Positions 35,831 to 46,887 of a stretch of DNA of 64,000 nucleotides are shown here, in pieces (positions within the stretch are counted from its first letter, which is position 1; each line of letters starts with the position of its first letter). The notes beneath the pieces were generated by a model that was not told the origin of the DNA, searched no databases, and saw only the letters and a list, made by a program, of their open reading frames with translations. Origin of the DNA: Sclerodactyla briareus (Eukaryota > Echinodermata > Holothuroidea > Dendrochirotida > Sclerodactylidae); contig JAODTK010005881.1 of assembly GCA_026419785.1 (NCBI GenBank), positions 1 to 64,000 on the forward strand, in the 5' to 3' direction. Position numbers and translations under genes: made by a program.

Positions 35831-36837
35831 TTTTTTTTTTTTGCGAATGTGAGTTTGTTCAGGTCGTGAGACACTGTATGGGGCTGACGGGCAGAGGAAT
35901 CATGATCAACCTCGTATGGCTTGGTTTATATATACTTGTGAATATGTATGTGGAGAACGGAAACCCAACCCTCACATATAGATTCAATTTATATTCCAGT
36001 AAGAGGGCCAGATCATTTACGTTTTTCAAGTGTAAACTAGCCCACCTTGAGGCAGGCACTTTGATTTCTAGCCGATAGTGTGGAGTTGAACGGTTCATCC
36101 TCAGTCCCCCCCGAGGGGGCCATCCCCAGGATCTAGGAGTGTTAAAACCCAAAAATGTTCTTGAGTGTTCCCCGGGCCCACCTATGGGGCGCACCGCTTA
36201 GATGTGACCCGCGCCCTCCGGGTCGCTACCCCGCATGTCTGATGTGCTCAAGTAGTAAGAGGAAATGGTCGCTGATTTCACAATAACATTAATAATTCAC
36301 AACTAATGCGGCCATATTGGTTCGGAACAATCCTGGTCAGAAACAAGGGGTAATAACTAAACTAAGCCCCTGATTCCCCCCATGAGCGTCTCACCCTCTT
36401 AAATGTTGCCATATCCCCCCCCCCCCTGGGGGGGGGGGACTGAACATTTTCAAATTTTAAATTTTAAGTCAATAGGCGCATTGTCCAAAAAGTGGGGGGG
36501 ACATGACATGTCCCCCCCCCCCCGTCCCTCCACCTGGTGTGACGCCATGCTTCCCCCCCCCTGAACATATGACCGATTTACCTTCATCAACCCAACCTTT
36601 CACACCCCAGCGCCTATAGACCAATGCACTGGTAATACAAATTGCAGCCATACCAAATTACGCAGCCTATACGCAAAGTACGCTGATGGACGTTCAAACT
36701 TCTCTTGTCAACCGCTGATATCGACTCGTCAATATGTCCGTCTGGAGAAGGGGGGAATGTATCGATAATGTCAATGACTGATGACCACAAATACGCTCAC
36801 ACTCCCCCAACCCTAGTTAAACTGAGTTTTATTATTT
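35831..36837. other. Unassigned sequence with G/C-runs
   Basis: Holds long C- and G-runs at 36,414-36,438 and 36,500-36,523, a GGCGCACCGCTTAGATG motif copy at 36,177-36,202 and the palindrome repeat listed separately. No gene. Confidence 0.5.
36480..36545 (-). repeat. GGGGACATGTCCCC palindrome repeat, right copy
   Basis: CAAAAAGTGGGGGGGACATGA leads into a C-run, GTCCCTCCACCTGGTGTGACG closes it. In reverse complement this matches 30,708-30,800. Confidence 0.65.
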
Positions 36838-37640
36838 TTGAATGGAAAAGACCTGTTTAGATCATCAGAAGACCGTTCCCTTAGATCCGCGATTCCTGAT
36901 TACTCCTTCCAGGCGAGGTTAGAAATCTCGAGTTATCTCGACTCGAAAATGTCCATGGTTCCCCCATGTCAATACTATTACTCGTTCAGCAAGTTTCAGG
37001 CCGGAATTTCCGAGCTAAACTATCTTGGGAGGACCCGTTCTAATCTCAAGAAGACTGCCTCTTACATTTGCTATGCCTTCCATACCGCTCCAAACTTGAA
37101 CTACTGTAACTTCTCCTCCTGTTCGTGCCTTACCAATACCACTCTCAAACCGCTTGCAGCGGATCTCAACTCTAACCGCAAGGGTTGTCTTCCGAGTCCG
37201 TCCCCCCCCATGGACATATCACACCATCATCACACCAATCCTGGAATCACTTCACTGGCTTTCCATTAATGAACGCATTTAGTTCAAGATTTTACTACTA
37301 GCATTAAGTCTAATCCCACACGGCCCGCATACCTCAGTCATCTGCTGAAGGATTACAAGCGTCGCCGTCGTCTCAGATCTGGCCGACAGAAAACTCCTGA
37401 TTGTTCCACAAGATCCCTCAATACTGGCGAGCGTGGTTTCTCACATCCTGCCCCGGCACATATAACAGACTCCCTTAAGATCTCCGTCTTGTCAGACTCG
37501 CTACCTTCCAAGTCCCGTCACAAACTCATTTGTTTATTAATTTGTCATATAATGTTTAATTGTTCCATGTTCCTGTTTTTCATTTTTTGTCAGCGCTTCG
37601 AGCCATTTGGGAGAGGCGCTCTATAAATAATGTGTTTTAT
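36838..37640 (+). mobile_element. L2/CR1-like LINE, 3' end of ORF2 and tail
   Basis: The first frame (ORF 36,838-37,269) contains SMVPPCQYYYSFSKFQ, then LNYCNFSSCSCLTNTTL near 37,096, which matches the SKLDYCNSLLxGLPxxxL segment of L2/CR1 polymerase thumbs. A frameshift follows, then GPAYLSHLLKDYKRRRRLRS near 37,322 and NTGERGFSHPAPAHITDSLK, matching APxYLxxLL.Y...R.LRS and GDRAFSxAAPxLWNSLP. The end (GCGCTTCGAGCC to GGCGCTCTATAAATAATG) is the usual 3' terminus of such elements, followed by (TTA)n. It is a 5'-truncated, frameshifted copy, as expected for LINE insertions. Confidence 0.85.
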
Positions 37641-37718
37641 TATTATTATTATTATCATTATTATTATTATTATTATATTATTATTTTATTAGTACTTATT
37701 ATTATTATTATTATTAAT
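37637..37718. repeat. (TTA)n tail of the LINE
   Basis: TTA trinucleotides start directly after the GCGCTCTATAAATAATG terminus of the L2-like element. A microsatellite in this position is the normal 3' tail of that LINE group, so it also marks the insertion boundary and the plus orientation. Confidence 0.85.
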
Positions 37719-38192
37719 TACCGGTCCATCACATCCATTATCTCCAACATTTTTCCCTTCACATGAGCACGCATCGAATTCAACACCAATGCAATAATAA
37801 TATAAATTACAATATGTTAATTATTTCGACTTGTATAGGTACAGACACGCCTCGGTTGAAAAAAGCAGCAAATCCAGAGATAAATACATCACTGATCATG
37901 AGGATCTTATTGTAATTAGTAGTGGGTATTGGTTTGTATGGACACACATACAACATTGGTCATCACAGTCGGCGCGGCACGGCGCCGGCTGTTCAACAGT
38001 GACCGCGGCGGTCGAATGTAGCCCACCTCGGATGATTATTCCGAGTCGTCTGCAGACAATCTGAATTTCGATTCCAAAACCGATTTTTCCCCCAAAAAAC
38101 GTTAATTCACATTATCTGTGGGCATCTAGTTCCAGAGGGTATCTCCTGGAGGTAGTTAGTTGTCCCGTATGATAGTCTCGAATGATAGTTTC
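37719..38192. other. Unassigned sequence
   Basis: No gene. An ORF at 37,831-38,064 has no motif. Confidence 0.4.
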
Positions 38193-38545
38193 CATAGTAC
38201 TTGACTTCGGGGTATTTGTCGCTGGGGGTAAATTCCGGTTGGGGGGGGTGGGAGGGGAGGTGTCCCCCGGGGGTATTTGACCTCGGGGGTATTTGCCCGG
38301 GGGGTGATTGTCGGGGAGGTAGTGTGTCCTCGGGGGTATTTGTGTTCGGGGGTAAGTGTCAAAGGGGGGTGATTTGTGTGGGGGGTAGTTGTCCCTCTGG
38401 TGGTATTTGTCCTAGAGGGTAATTGTCCGTGAGGTAATTGTCCAGAGGTAATTATCCGAGGGTATATGTCCGGGGGTTGTTGTCCTCGTGGGTAGTTGTC
38501 CCGAGGGGTTATTGTCCGGCGGGGGTTTTTGTCCGGGGGGTAGTC
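38193..38545 (+). repeat. G-rich minisatellite (GTCCGGGGGTAATT family)
   Basis: Roughly twenty units of 14-18 bases such as GGGGGTATTTGTCCTCG and GGGGTAGTTGTCCCGAG. It is the reverse complement of the array at 29,205-29,585. The plus strand has a G-run in every unit. Confidence 0.85.
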
Positions 38546-39436
38546 GCCTTATGCAACCGTGAAAACAACCTTAGAGGCCTACTCATCCAGACCCAATCAC
38601 AGTTTAAGAAGCCATGCTATAGTGTAGGCGCACATCCCATTCCAACGTTTTCCAAAAGGGGTAATATTTCCAATCTGACATTTTGTGTCACATCCATTCA
38701 TCACCTCACCGTTCACATGCGCGCTAAACTCTGATTAGCAGTCGCTCTCCATGTGTATCCTGTTAGCTGACGACTGCTCATAGTCAGAACACTGACCGCT
38801 CGCATAATAAAACTATTGGCATCTCAATGTCACCAGGTTCACAGATATCTTGCATTGGAGAAAGTTTATGCAGTCTTCTTCCAAAATTCCAATATTGAAC
38901 CAAACAGCGCCCCTATTAGCATTATGTTGTCATTATAATGAGGGGTTCGGGGGCTTTTAATAGTTCTGACATTCCTTTCACATTTCATAGCCTCGTTGGT
39001 CTTAAAGATTTCAATTCCGGATAAAAGGTTTACCAAGACCTAGTGTGGTATGCATAACACTGAAAAGAAAACTCCCAAATGAAGAAACTCTGGCATACAG
39101 CTCAGGCTCACCCTCTCCTCGGGTTGGCATTACAATTGGCCTATATGCTCTACCGAAGAAAATAGCCAGAACAATCAACTAGCGAGATGGCGGGGATCTT
39201 TCAAGAGCCAAGAAGGCCAATATCCGTGATAGGGACGTCTTTTAAAGATCGATTACGGTAATTAATAAAGAGCATTTAAATTTTTGAACACGCTCTCCAG
39301 ATTATTCAAATTGTTTTTGATGACTTATGCTTATTTTTGAAATATCAGACCAATCCGATGGAAGGCTACGTTAGGCCACATTAATCACGTTGGATACCAG
39401 TTCCGCGAATCACAGACTTTCAAAAGATTGCCTATG
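38546..39436. other. Unassigned sequence
   Basis: A moderately A+T-rich stretch with only short, motif-free ORFs. No gene or known repeat. Confidence 0.4.
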
Positions 39437-40516
39437 GTAGAGTGACCATTATTCAACCCCCTACAGTATATTCAACCTCCTTTGGCATAAATCCATATTA
39501 TTCACCGAGTTGAGACTCCATCAAACTGAAAACGCTCATCAAAGCAAAGAGGCAACTCTCGGCTTGATTTGTGGCATGCAGTTTTCATAGATGACAATCT
39601 TTTTGGAGAGAAATATTGCTTTGGAATGTTTTTTCATGATATTTTTGGAAATTCTTTAAAACCAAATAAGCCTCTCTTACAGGGTCCCATAAGGAACATG
39701 GAGGAAATGTTGTGAAGTTGTATTTCCCATATTCGTTTTTGGAGAGGAACTGGTTTCCAAATAATGAGTTAGGAGGCTAACATATCATAATGCAGCAATC
39801 AATAACCGTATTTCAGATAAGAGAGACATTTCAAGGGAAATTTGGAGGGAAATTGGAGGGGTCAATACTGTCACCGTCTCGGATCTCTGCCATATTCAAC
39901 CCCCTGGTGCAATCCTTTTTATATTAAAACATCTTGTAAATTAAATTTGAATTTAGTTTTTTTGGTCATTATCCAAGGGGCCATTGTGCTTTCAAGTCAT
40001 TTAATAATTTTGCAAAGACATTCTGAGTATTTTAAGGCAATATTATATCCTAACAAATCATGAATTTGCATTGAAATGTTTGTATTTTGGACCATCTGAC
40101 CTAAAAACAAACAAAGCTGAAACATTGAGCTAACTTCGCTTCTAAAATGGCTTTCCAAATTTTTGTTCTGTAATATTAGTTGGCAAATACCTTGCAGATA
40201 CTTCAATGGTGTTTAGTATGTTCACCTTTTTGAATTGCACCTCTACTAAATGAAATTTTGGGGGTAAAATGAACGGAGGGTCGAATACTGGTCTTTTCGA
40301 CGAAGTTGAATACTGGTTCACTAGGGGGAATACTGGGCAAGGGCAAACCTCAAGTTTTCAAGGGTGCTTTCTCCTGAAGAGCAAGGCTGATTCTTTTTTT
40401 TCATGGTGACATATACCTATACAATGTCTAACAAAACAATTTGAAACTATTTATTTCATTTCACCTCTAAAAAACTATTGCAAAAGGTTCCTTAGGGGGT
40501 AGATCGGTCACTTTAC
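39437..40516. mobile_element. MITE-like element with GTAGAGTGACC terminal inverted repeats
   Basis: GTAGAGTGACC at 39,437-39,447 and GGTCACTTTAC at 40,506-40,516 are inverted partners matching at 10 of 11 positions. The sequence inside each (CCCCCTA) also matches. Subterminal words related to CCAGTATTCAACC occur in one orientation at the left (about 39,469 and 39,890) and inverted at the right (about 40,273, 40,306 and 40,328). About 1.08 kb, no ORF of note. No target-site duplication is evident, so the superfamily is open. Confidence 0.5.
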
Positions 40517-41439
40517 ACTAGTGACTATTATTATCCCTGCTGCCGATCGATAGTGAGCGAGTGTTCTCGACCAGTCTGCAGATATAGGCAGAGGCTATTT
40601 CATTTTTGTTATATGTACACATTCTAACAAACAACCCAAACCTCGTACACAATACATAATATTTCCTTCCGACCATTTGTGTTAATATGCACTTGTGGCT
40701 GAAGTACAACCCCAACTTCCCAAGATATAGCACGCTTCACGCAGTGGTTTATGGATATCACATTGACGCGTATCGTGGTGCTGAATGTGTTGTTATATAA
40801 GAGCCAAAGACAGTACACAACAACGCGAATCTTCGCACGTCACAGTGTTGTTTGCATGGTTGTGTTGGAGATTGAGGCACAGTAAATATGTAAACATGTG
40901 AGAGGTGTTTGTTTCCTCTTTCTTCTTTCTTCTTCTTCTTCTTCGAAGTTTACTCCAAAGTGCCCAACTGGGCATTAGATAAGGATAGTTTGGTGTGCGC
41001 GAGAAGGAAACCATCTATTAGTTCAGGCAAACGCAGATGTTGCTGCTGAGTGGTGAGCGCACAACAATGTGGTGATTCATCCTATAATATACTGTGTTAC
41101 ATATACATTTGCACTCACTGCGGTGTCCAGGCCTCAGGCGTGCCCGTCCGCCGATCGATTCGCGGGACGGGCTGGCAGTGCAGGCTAGGTGGTGAACTAC
41201 AGGCTGTGTTCACATTGTGTTGTGTTAGGCTCCGTCTGCAGCTGTCGATCGTGGGGTTGGCTTCGTACATCCAATAGTATAAAATCCGATAGTAAGATCC
41301 GTATTCTCCTTGTAGGATCTCGTAGGGAATGGAATTCCATACAGTGGTGGCAACCTTCCGGGATCGGCGGGTAGCATACTGGGACCGATGCGCAATCCTC
41401 AGGTCTCTTGGGCCCCCACCGTGAAAGGTGTGATCATGG
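40517..41439. other. Unassigned sequence
   Basis: A TTC/CTT-rich patch at about 40,915-40,945 is the only simple sequence. ORFs are short, with none supported. Confidence 0.4.
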
Positions 41440-41959
41440 GTGCTGACTCACTGATGCGTCTGCTACGGCCGGTAGTGTCGCGTCCACACAACATTCTCCC
41501 CCCCACTTTGAAGGAATGAGAGACACTCCGCAACTGTTGTGAAGTCTCTCATTACCTAATCCAGCAATACTTAGCAGGAAGCTTGTTCCATTTGAAAAAT
41601 TGGTCTTAAAAAAGGAGCCCTGACATCGTTGACACGCAGCTAATATTTTTGGAGGGCAGGGTGTTAGACCTAGTATCGCTGGTGTGAGGAATAAAGACAC
41701 TCTGTGTGGTGGGGACAGCTAATTCCTGATTGAGAATTTATGCAGGTAAACAAGATCTGCTTATAGTTTCAAGTTTTAAATTTACCCTACCACTCTGTAG
41801 ATAATAGTTACAGCATAATGACATCTTCAGTACATATCAATAATATTAAATATACAGTCTGGAGTCTGGAGATAGGCGAGTGGCTTAATTTGCTGCCTAT
41901 AACGAGTGCTGTATTCGTGCTTGAGGGAGTTTGTTTAATATATATAATAAATATAAATA

Positions 41960-42060
41960 ATATATCTCTCCTATGCTCAAGTGAATACCATTCCAGGAAG
42001 AGAACGATTTCAGTTTCGCCGTCAGAGCGGCAGGTAAGTGACCTGGTGACAAATCTGTCA
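41960..42060 (-). pseudogene. LINE polymerase thumb remnant
   Basis: RFVTRSLTCRSDG followed by FLEWYSLEHRRDI. This matches the VQRRAARFVTxxYxxxxSVTxML..L.WxSLExRR segment of CR1/Jockey-type elements. The usual SFFPRTIxxWNxLP block is seen as SFFKTNFS then, after a frameshift, KWNKLPA near 41,620-41,580. Confidence 0.75.
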
Positions 42061-42429
42061 GCTCTGGATTGAATATTTTCAAACTTTCCTTTCCTTCTAC
42101 ACTAACGGTGGTACGGTGACCAAACATGTGAAGCATATTTTGAGTTGAGGACGCACATAGAAGAAGAAGCCGACTCCTTGACATGGGATGGACAATTATG
42201 CAAATTTCAAGTAATGAAATCAATGATATAGGTGGCTTTGGCAGTAATGTTAGGGAATGTGAGTCGTCAAGCCAGTTGTAGTCTAGGTAATGCCAAGGTT
42301 AGGGTGAGATTTGACGTGGTTGAGGTTTTGCCCCCGAAGACTGTGGATGAATTTGTGGAGCTTTTAGATTTTAGAGTAGTGGTATTAACATGGCAGTTAG
42401 AACATTGGAACTCTAGTCCTTAGACCATT

Positions 42430-43000
42430 TCGCAGGAGATTCCTTTTGAAGTGTCATTGGTCGTCCAAGGAGTCAATCTGTTCGGTACAACAGGGCATCG
42501 TCAACCAAATAAGCGAACACTGGAAGACACAGAGTCAGAGAGATCGTTTATGTAGCCACAGGAACAGAGAAGTCACGGACAGGTACCCCCTGCGGGACTC
42601 TGAACTCAACCAATTACATACTCAGTGGAGCCTGGAGGACTCACCATCAACACGTGTTTTCTTTGAGTGTGCAATTTGAGAGAAGGATTCTACCCCATGC
42701 CCAGATAGTTTCCTCTATTTGAAAAGACCATAAAAATTTCACTTCATAAAGGAGGTGTCCTGTGCGAACTTCTGTTGAAAGCCTTTGTGAAGTCAAGCAG
42801 ATACTGTCACTTGGAACAATTATTTCATAAAGTTGGCAAGGTCAATGGTGAGGAGCAATTGTTGACACTGTAAACTTTTGCCCTCACGAAGGCATGTTGG
42901 TACGGGTGAGAATCAGTGTTTCTGCTAAGCCGCTATGATGCATTTTGCCGCAATGGGATTCCTGAATTTGACGCACTGACGTTTAAGCAGAGAAAAATAA
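42430..43000 (-). pseudogene. LINE reverse transcriptase palm remnant
   Basis: On the minus strand QHAFVRAK (from QHGFRKGRS) precedes LLDFTKAFN at about 42,803-42,777, the first catalytic motif. VPQG follows at about 42,600, then NDLSDSVSSSVRLF, and LVDDALLYR at about 42,505-42,479, the FADD catalytic box with V in place of A. The two aspartates survive, but frameshifts and a stop right after the box break the protein. Confidence 0.8.
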
Positions 43001-43739
43001 AAAGAGGGTTTTGTATTTTCTCTCCAAATTATAAAAAATTATGGGGGTGGGCAAAAACTGCAGAATATTGACCCGCAAAAAGACAGACATGGTTTACCTA
43101 ATGATGCCTAAAAGGCCTATCTAGCACCTGAGAGCACCTAAAACCAGAACTTCCAAGGCACTAGAACCCTGGACACCCCGCCTAATAGGTCTTCGCACTC
43201 GCAAATGTGTGCTCCATTTGTCACAAGGTTTCAAATTCTTTTTTCATTTCAGCCACTTGTGACTCCGCGTTAATTTCTTTCTCCGCGGAAACCTGTGAGA
43301 CTGTCATTCTCTTCTAGATGCTTCTTCAAGTGACTAGGCCATAATTTTTCAAGGATTTTGCGCCAACTGAGAGATGGGCGATAGTTTTTCGTCGGGATTG
43401 GATCTGAGTCCCTTTTTGTCTTCGCCTGTATGGAATTCAGGAGGAGACTTGTTCACTCTGCGTGTGGTATGTGTGTGTGCGTGGTGTGTGGTCACACTTT
43501 CTCGTTCTTTTTTTCGAACGGCAAATGCAATTGCGAACAGAATTTTCAGGGTAGCATCGGGGTTGGTGAACACGATCCGATTAGATTTTGGGCACGCAAG
43601 TCACTGAGTAAGTAAGTAATTAACCTATTTTGTGTAATTTATTGTTTAGGCTCGTGACCTAGGTTACGGATTGAACCGTAGGTGCTAATGTGACTTGGTT
43701 TGGCACATCGATGTGGGATATGAGGTAAACTGATAGATT

Positions 43740-44790
43740 TCCAGCGGAAAACGGTCCTCAAAGTCAATTCGGGGTCAAAACTTTAGTTTTTTTGGCCGTA
43801 CTGGGGAACCACTGTCTGCCGAGGGTTTGGGGGGGTGCACCATTGTGATCCCCTCGTTTACCTCCATCTGTGTGACCTTTGACCCCCTCAATTTGACCTT
43901 CACCATGCTTTTAACCGAATTCAAAAATTTTCGTGGCCATTCGATCTCGAAGGTCCTCTGACGAAATGGACCATAATTTGTCCCCATGTGACCTTTGTGT
44001 GGGTGAAAACAGTATCAGAGGTCAAAGTTTTTCATTTGAAATTAGTGCAGTTTAGGAAGTTTCATAGTGATTTGTCATGGTTAGTTTTAGATCGCAGGGG
44101 GCAACTACCCCTGATAATGAGGTCAAATGTCAAAGTCAAATGTCGAATAGATGCTGCTTATTTTTTAGATACAAGCCAAAAAAATTGAAAACTGTCAATT
44201 TTGGAATTTGAAGAGCCTCTGTGCTGAATAGACTAAATAAACTCCCGCTTCAATCGGCAAATTGTTTCTCAAGTTACAAGGGGGTCAAAGGTTGGTTTTT
44301 GGATCTTTTGGGCGGATAGCACGGCAGTATACTTTGGGAATACATAATGCTTGTCGGACTGCGTGATCGCATCTCTCGGATAACCTTTTTCATAAAAACC
44401 TGACATGTCATCAAAGGTCTTCCAAGGTCACTTAATGGACACAAACTAATTTTTGGAGACAACTTACAATGACATTGCTTGGCAATGTTGACATTTCAGG
44501 ACAGGGGGTGTACGTCATGGTGGAGAATTTTTTTCATAAAAACATCATGGTCATCATAGGTCATTTAAAGTCACTTATGGGCATATAACTGCCAAAATAG
44601 TATGTGTTCCTGCCACAACTTCCAGTGACCTTTCCTGAATGTGGTTCATCTTTCAGGACAGGGTTAACCCATCTAGATTTTACATTTTGTATAAAAAATG
44701 TCATGTCAGCCCAAGGTTATTAAGGGTCATTTGAGTGCCACAAACTAGTTATTTTGGGCCATAACATGGGAATCGAATATCTGCCGAGGT
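43740..44790. repeat. GGTCA/TGACC-rich tandem repeat
   Basis: Words such as GACCTTTGACC, GGTCAAAGG and AGGTCACTT are frequent. From 44,391 to 44,790 three units start CATAAAAACNTGACATG or similar (44,391; 44,534; 44,691), each with AGGTCA..AAGGTCACTTA and CATTTCAGGACAGGG, giving a ~150-bp period. It lies inside the minus-strand LINE. No protein is coded. Confidence 0.65.
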
Positions 44791-44879
44791 TGGCAAAATT
44801 GATAAATTATTCAATTGTAATCACCTTTCCACACAACTTTACTCATTATCCATTTGTAGACATTTTCAATACTCGTCCC

Positions 44880-45230
44880 TTATGAATCTGAAATTGGTCC
44901 CTGCTTAGTAGGCTGTTCCTGTAAATAAATGCTAACACCGAAATCTGTAAGCGAACACTATGCAGGTCCTCGTCATTGTTTTGCACATGGTGACTAACAG
45001 AAGTAAACACTGATCGCGCAACCAGGCGCAACACGGGGGCGATCGCCTTGTTATGAATAGGGCAACCTCGCCCTTTCGAATTTTCGGGCAGAATACACAG
45101 TATCAAAGGACTGCTGGAGCATAAATACAAGGGCAGGAGTAATTTCTTTCGCCACAGTCTTATATCACTCTGACGAATATTGGTCAGGACCTATGGCTTT
45201 CTTGGTTTGAAAGGTTACCCAGAAGTTTAA
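44880..45230 (-). pseudogene. LINE reverse transcriptase fingers remnant
   Basis: KAIGPDQYSSE corresponds to the KAxGPDxI motif that opens the reverse transcriptase; KEITPALVFMLQQSFD follows in the same frame. Downstream, ARLPYS in one frame and NSKGRGCPIHNK in another overlap the usual WKxAxVxPIxKKGD stretch. A minus-strand ORF (45,130-44,846) covers part of this. It is the N-terminal part of the polymerase whose palm is at 42,430-43,000. Confidence 0.7.
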
Positions 45231-45969
45231 GAACCCATTATGAGTACATTGTCCAGACATATTGATGTGAGGGTGACTCCCTTGTCAGGTAAATTGGATG
45301 GTCATTTGTGGCAGTGAAGACAGAGATGAAATAATCATTCATTTAACTCATCTTTTGGTTTGTTTGTTGGGTTATATTTGTCCTGGTATTTGAGGGATGG
45401 TATAGCCATCACTTATCTTTTCTCTGACTTTTAACACGTTTTACAGAGGTTTTTCTCTCCTATTCCTCCACTTCCGTTTTTCGGATGTCAAAAGCGATTG
45501 TTAAATTATTTTCCATGAGAATCACTGATCAGGGCATCCAGTAATTGGCAGTATATACGGAGTGTATTGGTGGGTACTACGTGGGCATTTACACTTTTCA
45601 AAAGGGTGTAAAAAAGTTGATGCCGTTTGGATAGGTGTTATTTGAGAAAGGTTATCCAGGGATAACTATACTTGATTCTCTAGTGGAATGACATTGGCTT
45701 CGAGCACCCAACAAGAATGACTGCAAATGCAATAACAGTTTCACTTCACTGTCCTGGGAGAGGAGTATTGAGAAACAGAGGAAACTTGGTAGTTACTGCT
45801 TTTAAGCTTACAGTGTCACCTCGGCTTCCACTGAAAAACATTCCTAGGGGATTTCCTGTTTATTGAATGGAGGCAAGGATGTCAGTAATAATGATGTGAG
45901 GGTCATTGATGTTACTCATCCCAGGAGTGGTTTCTTGATGTGCCTTGGTTTGTAGTTTGTTATCATCTC

Positions 45970-46291
45970 TCAATTAGAGGGCAACCAGATCCATAACTCC
46001 TCCCTAGTTGATCGGCAGTCCCGGCTCAATAGGCCCCACCTTCAGAAAATTATCCTGCGTGAAATCGCCTGGAATGGCTTTCGCATGTTGGCTGAATTAT
46101 ACTCATGTGACTTTGAGCATTCCCAATGTTTTGAGCTGGTCACCGGGTCAAGGGAGCGGTTACGACCATCAGTGGCTGCACTGCATGCAGCACCTGCAGT
46201 ATCGGTCATCAATGTGGGCATGCCGGGCTTTGTTCCTGTTCAAAGCTGGGCCCATCTGTTGAGATCCAGACAGTGGAAACATGACCCCATT
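45970..46291 (+). CDS. Unrecognised open segment of ~107 codons
   Basis: A frame open from about 45,970 to the stop at 46,291 has good amino-acid balance: a basic N-terminal part, an acidic and aromatic middle (ELYSCDFEHSQCFEL near residues 44-58) and a C-terminal VGMPGFVPVQSWAHLLRSRQ segment. A possible acceptor (CTCTCAATTAG) lies just before it. I do not recognise the family. It could be an exon or a transposon ORF remnant. A second open segment at 46,365-46,577 may belong to the same gene, in another frame. Confidence 0.3.
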
Positions 46292-46710
46292 TAGTATGTT
46301 TATAAAGTAGCCTGAAAACAAGGAGTTCAAGTGCACTAAGTATTGCAGACCAGCTATCATCTGAGTGTGTACACTGTACAGTAGGCCATATGGTCATTCA
46401 TGTTTGCAACACTGGCTCATGGCTACAGGCCTTCTGGCGGCTCTTGCTGACATTGGTCGACGGCAACATATCTATCCAGTTGAATCAACTTTCCTGATGC
46501 AGCGTTTACTCGGTGTCCAGTGCAATAGCCAGTCAAGCATTTCATGGGTCCCTCAGTGGGTAACTGGCACGAATTGAGTGCTAAGTCAAGAGTAATAAAT
46601 TAGAAATCTCTTAGTGTATCTCCCTTATGTCCCTTTTCATCATTTTCTCCAAGTTCCTGTCAGGTTTTTGATTGGGTATAGTTGTTTGTTGCAAAGGAAC
46701 AAAAATAATT

Positions 46711-46887
46711 TGACATGAAGCATGGCCACTTGAAGGCATTCAAGATGCTATCAAGCAGTGGTGTAAGGGAGTTTGTTCGCTACTTCCATTTGGATACTCA
46801 TGAGTCCCTTACCAGCATCTACACAGCAGTATTCAGCAGGCGAGATGGGGTTTTGAGATTGCTGTATAGCCCACTTTTTTTGTGATG
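46711..46887 (+). CDS. Unrecognised open segment of ~55 codons
   Basis: From ATGAAGCATGG a frame stays open to the stop at 46,885-46,887 and includes VREFVRYFHLDTHESLTSI and AVFSRRDGVLRLLYS. The composition is protein-like, yet I cannot name a domain. It may be the continuation of the open segments at 45,970-46,577. Frameshifts between them would fit a decayed transposon gene. Confidence 0.25.

Larger units (their letters stand above)
41440..45470 (-). mobile_element. Decayed CR1/Jockey-like LINE, interrupted
   Basis: Read on the minus strand, ORF2 blocks occur in family order: a segment NDYFISVFT (about 45,345), KAIGPDQYSSE and KEITPALVFMLQQSFD (about 45,215-45,100), then after a ~1.9-kb gap the polymerase palm (about 43,000-42,430), the thumb (about 42,060-41,960) and a C-terminal KWNKLPA segment (about 41,590). 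The gap is filled by a GGTCA-rich repeat, so something was inserted or amplified inside the dead element. Blocks are in different frames with stops. Confidence 0.75.

Noticed and set aside
36838..37269. Host gene ORF of 143 codons
   Set aside because: Its content matches the thumb region of L2/CR1 polymerase and continues in another frame into the LINE tail.
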